From contig JADHZB010001740.1 in the NCBI GenBank assembly GCA_015657535.1, positions 69,254-133,253 on the forward strand: a stretch of DNA of 64,000 bases. Reading direction: 5' to 3'. Every line of letters starts with the position of its first letter. The stretch's first letter is position 1. Shown in pieces: positions 1-13,500 of the stretch. Under the pieces are notes generated by a model. That model was not told where the DNA came from and ran no database searches. It saw nothing but the letters and a program-made list of their open reading frames with translations. This DNA comes from Nephromyces sp. MM_2019 (taxonomy: Eukaryota; Apicomplexa; Aconoidasida; Nephromycida). The position numbers were made by a program, and so were the translations under genes.

Positions 1-3000
1 GTACCTTAAAAAAATTATATTGCTTTAAATAAATGATACTAGGAAACTGTCAGAATACATCCAGGCATACCTGGATCGATTTATACCTTACTGGCACTCC
101 CTTAGTGATATGTAGTACACACTTCGAGTTAATTACTATTTGGAAAAGCGTATTTAATTCAGTGCATCGCGAAAAGAATGCCACCTTTTTGGATGCTGCT
201 GAGGAAATGTTGCATTCATGTCATTCATTTTAGTCTTATCGGACTTTACCATGGAATTAATGAGGATTTATCATCTCCAGCTTTTCAACACGAATACATG
301 ACTTCAGCAGCGTGTAGCGTAGTCATTTTCACTCCTTTTACTTAGCACTTTTACTTCGCACACCATGCGTATAGCGGCTCTACTTCTGAGCGATGAAGGT
401 ATAAGTCGTCCTTAGCAATTAATTTTCTTTGTAGTAACGAAATAAAAGTACACTGACCGAAAATAACTGGCGTCTAAGCAAGAAAAGTGGAATTTTCTGC
501 ACATAAATAAACATAATCATCTTTTAGTGTATATAGTTAAGCCTGCAGACTCATCGGCTACACCATGGTGAGAATCCCTATTACTAAGAGACTCACTGCG
601 AATTAATTACTTTCGGTTGTTTTACGCATCATATTAAATAAGCAGCAAGAATAAAAATAACTTAAATTCCTCGAATCTGAAGCTAGGCCCTTAGGTTGTC
701 TTTTGTTTGCACCTGAAAATTGCTTCATTACTGCTACCAGCTCTACTCAGCGCATAAAAGATAAACAGCTAGTAAAACTGCATTGAATGAACAATTATTT
801 CGAGCAGTATCCAGAATACCACTTGCTAATGGATCAAGCTCATTGAATTCACCGCGTTTCAGAAAAAAATTAGCCCAGCGTTTTTTTATGGGGCAACGCA
901 GGTTAACAACCACATATATAACCGATGTTTGCAACTGAACTAACAGCTAATAAACTACTATGTTATTACAAAAATCATCCTAGTGGGAACTGGACGATAT
1001 GAGATTCGTATACAATATTTCAGCCATAGATATGCACGTATTTAGCTCTCGCGACGAAAGGGTAATGGTACATTCAAAGGAAGTGAATTTACGAACTTAT
1101 CACCATCTTTATTATACTTGACCGTGATCTTCTTATGTGATTAAATTACTTAAGGTAATTGTTTTCTTGTCTTCCCTTTAGCCATGCTGATATATAAAGG
1201 TATGAGGAATAATATAGGTGAACTTTTTTAACTTAAACTTCCGATGCTTTTACTAAGCTAAGTATATCGCTGTCATTCAATAGGCATGAATATCAAATAG
1301 CTATTCAGGAGCCGCACTAGAATTAGCATCAATAGCCAGTAATAGTGCCACCGGTATATAGTTCACATATTGCAAGTAAAAACCTTGTTTGTTAGATTAA
1401 TGATAGTGCGATACAGCTAATTCTACCTCAGAACGTAGTAGGGACAAATGAGGTGAAGCAAAAACAAGGCTTTCCGTAGCAAGCAGGATAACCCACGAAA
1501 AATTAGCTACAAGAGCTGGCGCAGCTTGCTTATTCATCAGTCTAATTATTAGTTGCTATGCTTATGTGTGGCGTTTTGCTTACTTGTGAAGGTATACACT
1601 TGCAGGAAGCATCAAATTGAAACTGGACGGTTTCGAGGAATAACATATGAATGGCAGTTTAATCAAAGAAGTGAAGGCCAAGGTCCTCGTACAAACAAAG
1701 TGGTGGCTTTATTGCTTCGACTGCGAAATAAGTTCGTCGTATTTTACGCTAGGCGCTAACACCATGGACAATTAAGCAAATCTTCAAGTAGCATATTAGA
1801 ACGAGAGTAACATGTATCCACGGGGCAACCGACTGACACGAAGGCCGGCGCAGCGCCATTCATTGAGTAACCTCAGTACCGAAGTTGAAGCCAGAAATTA
1901 GGCGCAACTGACGAGTCGCCTATTTTTGATGGTTTTGATGTGGAGTTTGCTTTTGCTACGGTCATATGTATCATGATTTTTTTGTTTTCATGGGCTGACT
2001 GTGGAATAGCAGGTGAATTGCCTTGAATATTGGTACTAGTTCTCTCTGGTACTCGACCTTGCCACCCTCTTGCTTTTGCTTCTTTGAGTGGAAGTAATTC
2101 AACGAGGCTATCGATCTGTCCTCCAAACTGTCTGCTGAATACGCATCTATTCATCCTGGAGCATATTGTGCTTTCGACGACTTTTTTGCTGTTGGTATTT
2201 CCGATATTCTGTAGCTTTCAGCTTTTTATAATGTTTTTTTGGGGAAGTTTTCATGTTTTTCATAGCTGCTACGGTGAGCGGTTGTGAGTTCTTTTGCATG
2301 ACCTGTCGGCCTGCGCGAAGACCAAAAGGAAGACCGTATAAACGTTGAGTATCACCACCTGTTTTTCAAGCTTTTGAATCATGCCTGTCTCTCAGGCTCT
2401 TGTGGTAACTCCCTCATTTTGATAGTTAAGAGTTACTTTATTATATTAAAGGAATAGCAGAGGCAGGCTTTTATTGTTTTACCTCCGGAGCGTGTACTAT
2501 ATGCTCCTCGACTTGTGGGATTTACGGTTTCTTTATGTGCGTACATATATACCAGCAGCGCTCAAATTTCTTTCCCTCAAAAAGAATTTTCAGTCGTGCG
2601 GATGGATACTGGAATAATTTCACCTTTTGGACAATGTAAGTGGCAGCATTTTTTATACTAGCGAAGATTTTCAATGGCTATGGTAATTTTTCTTTAAAAG
2701 TTGTGGTCCCTACCCTTTTCGTAGTATGTGGCGGCCTTTAGATCTGGATAACGCTCATCTAGTAATTTATCTGATGATGCGATGCATGCTTTTGCCTCGA
2801 TTATTTGTAGCGATGCTCTGTAGCTCGCTCGAGAGCTACAATTTGTTGTCAAGGATATCTTTATATGAAAATTAAAAAAAATATCGCAAAAAAACTTGTT
2901 CAGTAAGCTTTCTCTTAATTTTTTTAGGGAAAGGCGATTGCGTAGCACTATTACTGCCTCTTGTGTCACCTGTGCTACTTTAGAGAGGTGATCAAGTACT

Positions 3001-4594
3001 CTTCGAGAAGTATTCACTCTTAATACAATTAAAGCTTTCTTAGCAGTTTAAGCAATTTAACATTGAAATCTATTTTTTTGTAGCATCGATGTTACGCAGG
3101 CTACTATACTTCTACAATGGCTCATGTGCATTTGTGTGGTCCTCTTTCCATTTGTCTAATATATTCCTTTTTTGGCAACTTTTATACTTGAGTACCCAGT
3201 TGCTTTAAATGTAATCAGCTTACGAAATGTAATGAAGCTGATGTTGCATTTGAGCAATGAGAAATGCAATATCAAGTGTGCTCTCCTGCATCTGCGATAT
3301 AGCAGACTATGTAAACTTCCACTCTATAGCTCCTTTCGATATTGATTACACTACTGTGCCGCAGTAGGAGAAGGTTGCCTTCTGTCCTTCGCTTCTTGAA
3401 GACGTACGCGCACTGGAAATGGTTAATTTTAATGCCGAACTTTACCTGTTCATAGCTCAGATATATATAATTTGATAGAGCGCCAGATCTTTTAAAGCTT
3501 CTAAATTTCTTATAAAAAGTATGAATTTGTCCCTGTTTTTTTCGATTTGTCTTAAATTTTATTTATTGGGCTTGTTATGGATACCAGCGTGATATCGTGA
3601 TAGCAGCTGATTCTAGCGAAAGTGTGTTTTGTGCAATGGTTTGAAGATGACATCATGTTTATGGAAATTATCTAACTGACGCTGCCTGCTTTTTTTTGGG
3701 GCTGTACGTAATTTTACTGTTTTTTTGCTTCTTTTTATCAGGTGCCTTCGACGATTGATGTCGGTAGAGTTTGTAGGAGCGATGCATACCTCTAACTGTT
3801 GTTCGAGCTGTTGCTTCTCACCTTATTCGAATGGAGAAACACTCCCTCTGTTGCAGATTTTTAACAGATCTATTACCCACAGGCGTTGATTAAGAAAGTT
3901 TGTATTTGTATAGTGGAAAATAAAAAGTCCATTCGCTGATCCTCTTGAAAAGTGGTGTACTCCTGGTTGATAATTTTGTATTTATACGTATTGTTTTGTA
4001 TGAATATTGAAGTTACTTATCACATTTTTTTTGACTTTGGGTCTTGAAAATGGTTTCTGGTGATGTTTTGCGAGGTTTGGGTGCGTCCTTCTTCTGATGT
4101 TAACATATTCTGGTGAAAATATTTTTAGAAAATTCTGTGCTCTGCCCTTATGTGAGCATGCCATTAATCGGGTTTTTAGTTATTCTAGGAAGGATGCATC
4201 GTGCTTAGGTGCTGCTTTTGCACTATTTGATGCTTAAAAATAAGCTTGAAGTTAATTATTCGTTATTTTGATAGAGTCTGTAGGGGGACTTAGTTGAATT
4301 TTCCAGAGCAGATGCACCCTGCTAGTTACAGTATTTCTGCTTTACTCTAGGACAGCATAATTTTTCTTTGTAATTATACTTGGGCCGTATGTATTATGCT
4401 CATTGTCTCCTCACAAGGAGAGAACAGTTTTTTAGAAATAGGGATTAACTATGATCTACAGTGAAGGATTTTATTTCAAGCTGTGTTTTTGTATTTATTG
4501 ACGCTATACCTGTATAGTAAAGTCAGCGGCAGCTTTTCTGGGATGATTTTTATTGTTTTATGCCTGGAAAGCCTCTTTGTACCTATGAAACGCG
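1..4594. other. Upstream region, no supported gene
   Basis: I see no gene I can support here. Open frames are short and have no recognisable motif; the longest, at 2694-3017 on the minus strand, encodes 107 residues of unknown, partly helical sequence. From about 1900 onward the plus strand becomes clearly T-rich, the same bias seen in sense-strand introns elsewhere in the window. That part may therefore be 5' leader or intron of the AP2 gene that starts at 4595. The first 1.9 kb has mixed composition and no feature I can name. Confidence 0.4.
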
Positions 4595-7500
4595 ATGAAT
4601 TCTCTCATTGAACCGGAGAACAGTCTTGCTATGGCTGAGGCTCACTCGAAAACAGGTATGGAGCAAGCTGCAGTTGGAGTGAGCCACCAGGCTTCGTCGG
4701 GGTGGAATGAGCCATACTGTTCTGCTAGCGGAGCAGGCCTTGGTGATATATTTTGTCGTAGTAATGGATTCTCTGGGCCTCCAGTAGAGCAAAAGAAATG
4801 GAAAGGCAGCATTACGAAGAATCGAAATCATAAGGATTCTATACGAAAATCGAAGAAAGCCGATACGAGTTGGAAGCCTTCTTTTCCTCAAGCAAGATGC
4901 GCTTACTTCCATCGCACGAAAGAGGTGCTCAAAAGTTTTTTTCATCCTCAGATGCTTTACTTGTGTTATGCAGTCTGCATATAATGTGTTTGTAATCCTC
5001 TATTTATTCAATATTCCACATGCTATACCTACTTACGAGTCTTTGAAATTTCAGCCAACTTTTTTGAATATGTTTAATGCATCAGATAGGTTGAATATTA
5101 TGAGTTGAGTTTGATTTGCGGCTTCTTGAGGAGATTTTCCATTTTTCCTGTAGCACCTGCGTAATCGTAAGTTTTTCTAGACTTTTTATATGCTGTTTCT
5201 TTGCAAGTAGATATTCGATCCACGTGATACCAATCAATAAATTAACACTTACTATAGATTTTAAAGCACCTTCTATTTCGACACTTGCGTCTCTGTTTTG
5301 ATTTCGATATGTCTAAATCAGTAGTTTCTGCTAATAATTTGCTATTTTTTTCTTATTTTGACAGCGGCAGCATCTGTAAGTCTTAGCTGACAAAGATTTG
5401 CTCTTTTTGTTTCATTTTGAGGCGATGCATATTTAAGCTGGTAAAACAATCAAACTTATGAAGCAATTGAGTATTTCGTTAGCTATTATTTATCTGTAAT
5501 ATGGCTTTTAAGATCTACGTGAAACTAGTCATGGGGTGTAAATTCGTTTTTTGTCTGATTTTCTTCAGGAATGGAGGGCTAGATATGTAGAATCGTCGAA
5601 GCGACGCATGAAATGCTTCTCATTGAAGAGATACAGGAATGAGCATGCCTTAGTTTTAGCCGAGATATTCTTATCGGAAATGAATCGTACAAGGCAAGTT
5701 CCCACAGACGAAGACATAAATGAATGGTACTCCCATGTCTTGAAACGGGGTCAAGCTTCAAAGGCATCTGCGAAACCGGAGGAGGGTCGCGGCGAGGATG
5801 GTTCTGAGAAGAATTCTACAGAATCTCCTTCCTTTGAGCAGAATAGATTCACACAGAGTGCCGACCAAACTTCAGCGACTGTACTTTCGGCAAACATGGA
5901 TGTTTCAGGAGATAGAATGAAGAGAATTGAAGACAAAACTCACCAGCCTGAGACTGCGAACTCTGCTGTTGATGAGTTAGTTTTGGAGCAACATAAACAT
6001 GCCTGGATTGCTGAAGGTTCGGTCACTCATGTTCCGGAGTTTGGTCCTTGGGGAGAAAGTAAAATCGAAAGGACTAGAACCAGGAATGCCGTAGATGAGG
6101 TCAGGGTCAGATATAATGATTTACAAGTAGAAGAAAGAAAGTTTCGAAAGCTGAGGAATCCCAAGCGTTCTTTTGATTTTGGGGTGAATGAACTGATTGT
6201 CTCAAAGGCTCTTGTTTCAAGGGAAAGGACTGTTCATGGTAGGCGTATAACTCAAATATACGAGTTTTCCCGATAGCAATGGGTGAATTTTTATAATTCA
6301 GCATTAAAATTTTGTTTATAATATAAAATACATTTATTGGGGCCTATCTGTACTGGCTTGCAGGTGGCTCTGGGGCTTTAAGCTGGTAATATGTTTTCTT
6401 GATAGGCTTCAGGATTCAACAATTTTTTCAATTGACGTTCTAAAGTTGATTACATTGTTTATGGAACTATTTGAAGTCTTACTCTAAGATATTGTGTGTG
6501 TGTGGATTTGAGATCTTGGTGTGTATGTGGAGTCTTACTATGTGTGCGGACTTACGATCTTGCTGTGTGTGTGTTAGCGTTTTTGTTTACTTTTTTTGAG
6601 AATTTTAATGGATGGTGCTTGTTGTAAAGTGAAATGATGTTCTTTTGCTTTATTAAGAACCCTTTTCGTAGTGTTATCCATCCTGGTTGTAAGCCATCAC
6701 ATTTTTTACCGGAATATCACTTTTTACTTTGCTGCTTCCTTGCCGCTTTCGATGATTGCATGCAGGTACTTGCAATTTTACCTGTTTTTGCTTCATGAAA
6801 ATTTTGGCAATTTTTTTTGTGTTTAGCAATTTTTCCTACCAAATTTACTTGCGTGTATATTACGACTGGCAGCTTATGCTTCAGAGTTGGGTTTTCACTC
6901 CTTAGTATTATTTTCCATGTGTGTGGTGCTTCAAGTATGCAAGTGCTTTTCATACAGAAGGGTGTAGTTCTTAAATCATATTATTATTTTGCTCTTCCAT
7001 GGGCCTGTAAGCATGGTTATGCTCCCCCTGGTTTATTCAAAGACGCAAGGATATTTTGGGATATACTTCACAGTTTGTGCAGCTTTTTATTTATGTTTGT
7101 GTGTAGATATGCTTTAATGTGCTTGATTTTTTTTGTGTGCGTTAGCAATATGAAGCAATTGTTTATAGTATGCTTAATTTTTCTATTAGAGAAAATTTTT
7201 TTAAGTATGTTAGATTTTATCTCTCTGCATTTCACCTTTTCCGTAAGCTTGAGGCAAAGATAAGAAGCTTGAGGAAGAGATAAAAGTCTACAATAGTTCC
7301 AATAAAGCACACTTTGTTTTTTTCTCAGAGCACTCTCGCAAAAAATTTACGTATGGCCGTCACAAGAAACATCAAATGCCTCCTTTTGGCCAAGTTCTCG
7401 TTGCGTCTGGAGAGGGTTATGAATATGGTAGGCCTGCCAGTGCACCCGTACATGATGGAATACCTGCGCAATCTTACGAAAATTCTGAAATGAAGCATGA

Positions 7501-10500
7501 CATTAGCACCCTGTTAAACAGTCACTCTGGTGGCCCCCTATGGAATATATCTCCCAACATGTTTGATATTGCTGCAAGCTATAATACACAGTTAGATCAG
7601 ACATCTACCCTTCCCTTTGGGGTGAGCTATTCTCCATATGGTATGGGATTTGACGGCCATATTGGATCAGGGATGTTATTTAGTGGAACTGGTGGTTACA
7701 CAGCATTAGAGCCTCCATCTAATTCCCTTGCTCCTGTTCCACAAGTGTTGGAACGTGAAAAGTATGTCTTGGAAGACGTAAGCGCTTCTGTTGGTAATGG
7801 CAACTTAAGTACTTTCTCAGGCCAGTCTGGGGAGGGGTATTACCCTCCAGCTTTGACACAGGATGTTTTCATGACAAGCAACGGCTATTTAGTAACTGAT
7901 CCGCGTTCACAAGTTGGTCGGGAAGTCGCCTCGCAAAAGGATTTACAACAAGCGGATGAGGTGAGTTAGAAGAATGATTGCTCTTGGCTTAGGATGTAGC
8001 TCTTGTGCGCAATACCCTATATATATCCTTGAGAATTTCTTTATAGGTAGAAGCGTATGAGTTTTTACCAGTATATCTCTCTGTCTTTTTTGTTAATAAG
8101 CATTTACTGCTTGGTGTGATGATATGTATCCTTTCTTGGAAGTGTACAGACCATATATGTTGTGCCTTACACTGATATTTGCAGAGCTATACATGCGCTA
8201 TGGCTAGCTGTGTTTGCTTTTCAGTAGGTTTTTTATGTTTTATGCCTTTGAATTTGAATGAAATTTACTTGGAGAGCTGCGTGATAGAAGAATACTTTAC
8301 TGCATACTCAATATCTTGTGTTTGGAGAGTGCGGTTATCGTTTTGAAGGAAGATATTTTCTTTTGCTTGTTCCAAGTGCTCTGCACAAGAACTGGAAGTG
8401 ATGAGCTTATAGTATATTAGCAGGTTCAAATTCAGTCATTTATATAAATTTCTAATCATTCTGCTCAAAAGCGTTGTTTGATCTTTAATTTTCTGAGCTC
8501 ATTGCGCATATTACCTTTTGAGACAGATGTGTATTCATGTGTGTGCTGTTTTTTGTGGCTGCAGATGTCTTGTATGCAGTGCATAAGGTTAGGTTTAATA
8601 AATTGAAATTTTTTGCTCCGTAAGTAAGGTTTCCTACTATGAAGGTTTCGTAGTGTGATGATTTGCTACTTTAGTATTATTTTTTTTATTTGTATGCTTT
8701 TGTCTTCACATTTTTTGCATACATCAACAAAAATGTTTCTTTCTGGTTCGTGTTTTCAGCCCCATGAGTATTTCCCTTTCCCTCCTGGTACTTCGAAGCT
8801 CTTTGCACAGCCTCCTCGAATTCCATCTCCAGAACCGGAGAAATGTGAAAACGATATTTCGTGTCTTAACTGGATTCACAAGGAACTAGTTGGTATAAAT
8901 GCTTCTACAGCAGATATTGGTGATGGCTTGACAATATCTGGTAGCAGCGATAGTGCGTCACCCGCTCATCCTCCAAACGGTGAAATTGGAGAAGGACCTT
9001 TTCCGAGCATCTTAAATCGTTTTACGCAGACCCGTGAATTATTTTGGAGCATGATCCACGAGCCGGAACTAGAAAGCCTTTCCAAGAGGTCTCAAGTATG
9101 GGGATGGAGGCGAGATTTTCCTTCTTTTGACCTACGAAACGATCCTGCTCTAGCTTCTGTAAGTGAAGACCAAACTTTTGAATCGTTATATTCAGTGATA
9201 ATTTACTTATATCAAGTAATTGAGGTTTGCTTCTGTAAGATGGAAAGGAATTCTTTTTGCGATATTGAATGCTACCTGGATATATATGTGCTTGTCCGTA
9301 AATTTTTTCCTTTTCTTTGGAACTTTTGCATGATGCTGAACTCACCATTTTTAGTTACAATATGATGTGCAAATAGAAGGAGGGATTTCGCAGCTTTTAC
9401 AAAAGTGGGGGTTTGGATTTCGTCAGATGGGAATGTTTATTTAATTGTTTTTGTCTTTGAGATCAAAAAAGGCGAAAATACTGTTCTGATATTCTGCTTT
9501 CATTTTGGTTGCTTCGTTGCTTGAGATTTGGGGCTGCAATCGAAAAAATAAATACACCCCACGCGTAATATGGATTATCTGTTCCTAATGCCGAGGTTCT
9601 GTATCTTCATTGATGCTTAGTGATTTATTGATGGGTTTTTTCTGGGTAGCTTTACTTCATGTCGTAAAAGTGTTTTTTTTCCCTTTATTTTGTGTTAATT
9701 TCACGATTTGCCTAATCTTTTATTTACCTAGCCTTTTCTAGCGCTGCATTAGGCTGGCCGTTCGTCATTGCAGAACTTTATACTATGTTGTACTTTATAC
9801 CTTTTACTAGTGATGCTTCACTTGTTCCCATTCTTATTTTAGGGTGCCAATTTCCAAAGCACTACGGATAATATTGGAATTCTTCCAGAGGTCAATCCTG
9901 TTCAACCAAAACAGAGCAGCCCCCCATGGGATTCTAGCCATAATAATGCAACTCTCTTAAGTGATGCAACGGCCGCATCAACTGCTAATGATGAGTGCTT
10001 TGGGGGCGAATACAACTATAAATCTTGCGAAAATGCTGATAAACAAACTTCCTCTGTTGCTAAAGTCGAATTTCACTCGCCATCATTTTGTAAGTATGAT
10101 CGTCTTTCGGTGTCAGCTCCGGTAACCAGCTTTGAGACATTATTTAGGAATCCCATCGAACTTCCCAGTCTTGTTAGATCCTCTTTAGCAGTACGAACTG
10201 ATGATACTAGTGCGCTAGATTCTAATCAACATGATGATGAGGATGAAAAACATGTCTTAATCGACGAGGGATGTAATTTACAGGCTGATACAAAAACTTT
10301 TAGGGCTAACGAGGACCTTCAGGCCCGCAAATTCCTCTTGGCAAATCAAATGGATATCCCGGAGTCATGCATATCTCAAGAAGTTGCTTTATCAGAGCTT
10401 GTTTCTAGAGACTGTTTTCTTGAGAATGACATAAAGTTACAGGACGCTGCAGTGTCTTGGGATGGCTCCTTTTTATCACTCCAGCGTGATGCAAAGGGTT

Positions 10501-13500
10501 CTTCGCTGCTTGCTATCAAAGAAAATGCGGTACTAGAAGAAAAAATTGAGAATTTACAGTCAGGAGTGGTCAGTTGCGACTGCTTACTGTTGCGTTGTTA
10601 CGTAAATCAAATGCTATACGTGAATCTGATTAGCTATAACTCCTTTTTTTCTAGTTTAAAAGTGGTTGAGCCGAGTTTAGTTTCATTTTTTAAGCCTATG
10701 AGCCTTTAAGATCACTGTATGTATATACTTCAGATAGATTTCATGTAATTTTTTTTGCAGAAATCTGGACATCTTATATAGATTTGGATACGTTGAAGTG
10801 TTTTTTCTTTGCATGCTGCTGTTGAATGATGTCTTTGATGGTAGTATGTCGCGGGTTACGACATTAGTAACGCTTCTTTGCCTCCTCTTATTTTCTCGCG
10901 TTAGGGCTTTGTTTAAGACAAATTTGTGATTGTTTATCTTGCCCATTAAAATTTTTTTAAAGCTTTGCGTTATGATATTTGAAATTTTTAAAGCTTCTAG
11001 TTCCTTGCGCTTTTAGGAGTATTTCCCCATTGGCGCTCCTTCCCCTAAGGAGAATATTCAAGATTCTGCTGCCCTATGGAATAACAGAGAGATTCTCAAT
11101 CTTAACCCGCCTTCGTTAGGTAGCGAAGGATTGCAGCTTACCGATTCTCCCTTGGGTAATGCTGCACTAGCTGCTCAGAGGCCACCATCAGGTACTTTTA
11201 ACAGTAGGCACGTGATATGTTTATAGTTCTTGTGTGCTGCACACACCACAAGAAGAAAAAATTTTGATTTATACCAACTTAGTAATATTGTTTTTGCTAG
11301 CTTCATGGGTCATATCTAGTATAGGTTCATGCCTTTGGAAATGGTGCTTGGCATTTATTGACTATAAGAAGCTATAGTCAATTTAAAAATGCTGATTCTA
11401 CTAAGAGGTGCTATCTGTGCATACTATATTCTACAGAGCTGCCTTGCGATGGCTCAGATCCGGTTTGTGGAAGTTCCGGTGCTACTCAAGGAGACTTTGC
11501 CACAGAAGTTAGCAGGGCTGCAAATGGGAATGAAAGGAGCGGTAACTTTCCATGTCCAGTTTTAGGAAATCAGTTTTTGAATTCCAGAAACCCGGTATGC
11601 ACTGAGACCTCGCAAATGTCAAAAGATGCTTTCTTGAACTTAGCATTCACAGATTCAAATGCGCGACTAGCTATATCGCCTCATGCGGAATGCACCACTA
11701 TGTCTATGGTTAGTTTATGTACTACATGCATGTACTTTTCTTGTCTGTATAACTTCAGTTCGCTGGGACGTTGGTTTAGGCTTTTTTGACGATATCGCCT
11801 GCTATTTTTTGCTGTTTCCCAAACAAAACTACTTATGTTGTATCGATGATAGCTGCCCTGTTGTCTTTCAAGACTTTGTGGCGTAATCCGTGCGGCGTGC
11901 ATTTATAATTTCTGTTCATTATTATATCTAGTGCCTGCGTTCTGATTGCACTAAATAAGAGTTTCTAGGCTTCATATTTATGTTGATGGCTTAAAAAGGG
12001 AAATCTTGCGTGTTCCCGTGACGCCAGCAGAATGAAATGTGTAACCTGCAAAGCTGTAGTTCCCCTGGCTTGTCCGATTATAAAATTAAAGTGCTTTTCG
12101 ACTTGTGTTTGCGAGCAGGGATATGGAGACGAGGCTAAGTTGCAAGACGGCATGCAAAAGAATCATCCTGACAGTCTTGGAAAACTGTCGCCTGCTTTTT
12201 CATGTTATCACAGTGCTTGCTCGTCGGAACCCTCTAGGGCAACTTCTCCATTAGCCTGTGAAAACTCTGGCATACCCAGAACTTATGCTGGGCTTACAAA
12301 ATCTAAAGATTCCGCTTCAGGTAGCATTACATCTGCTACTGGGAATATTTTTCCGTACGACACCTCAAAGTCGTGCTCTATAGATAACATCTCCGTCTCG
12401 TCGGCGTTTGTAGATAAATTGAAGAGTGAAGTCGATTACTCACGTCAAAGTTTTTGCGACAGTGCCAAGGAAAAAGCAGATATGTCGAAGGGCTCTGATT
12501 TCTTGGATCGAAATTCTGCTCCTCATCAAGATCTGTTGAACGGCATATCCTATTATGATATTGCACCCCCGGATTCAGGCTTTTGGAATTTAATAAAAGA
12601 GGTTCATCCAAATATGACGGAGAAACAAGCTGAAATCAAGATTTTGCGTGAGCTAGCAAACCCGAACTGTCCTACTGCTGATATTGATTTGCAAAAAATT
12701 CAAAATATTGTGAATATTGAGGAACTGAACGGCATAGCAACTAATAAACTGAGTTATTTGAGGACCCTGGACAAGCAATTCTGTAACATCGTTGTAGAAG
12801 AAGAAAAATTGCACGAGGCCTTGTTTTTGTATCGTCTGGTAAAAGAGTTACAGCAAAAGGATGTTCCGCTGGGTTATTTCAAGGGTATTGATTCCACGAC
12901 CCCATGTAGTGATAGTGATAAGGAACACAAGGTTGTGATGGAGAATGGGCATAACCATGAAGAAGGAAGCACTGATATTCCCAGTAGCTGCAAAAATGAC
13001 TATTTTGAGGGTGCTAGTAAGCACCTACACGGTACAGAATTTGAGAGTCCACTGGATTCAAAGCGAGACAATGAGGGTAATGCATGTAAATCATTAGATA
13101 CTCGCATCAAAGAAGGTGAAATGTACGATGAATTTGGAGAGAAAGTAGGTGACTTTAGTTGCCAGCAGGCAACTAAGGGAATGTCATCGCAGAATAAATA
13201 TCCTAATTCTGAAAGCAGCATGCTGTTTTCAGCATTTGATCTTAGTAGTTTGAAAGTTTCAGCTGGTAATAGAAACGTAGATTGTGTGAATGATTTGGAA
13301 GAGATTGTAAATTTAGAGAGTCTTCATTTTGTGGAGGAAGCTTTGATTGAGCGTAGGCTGAATGTCATAGGTAGTTTAAAGGCGCTTACTTACCACCATC
13401 TTCAATTGCTTGAATGGTGTATTCCGGGGGTGCTGGGCAGAAATCTGAAGAAAATTTTGAATGGGGACTGCGAGTTGTTAGCAGACGAGCAATATGCAGG

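Noticed and set aside
4583..4945. 120-codon minus-strand frame opposite AP2 exon 1
   Set aside because: The plus strand joins in phase to a recognisable AP2 domain; the minus frame has no motif.
12032..12118. Independent start of the last AP2-gene exon at 12032
   Set aside because: A good acceptor at 12117-12118 joins in phase to the previous exon; the upstream 29 codons read as intron.
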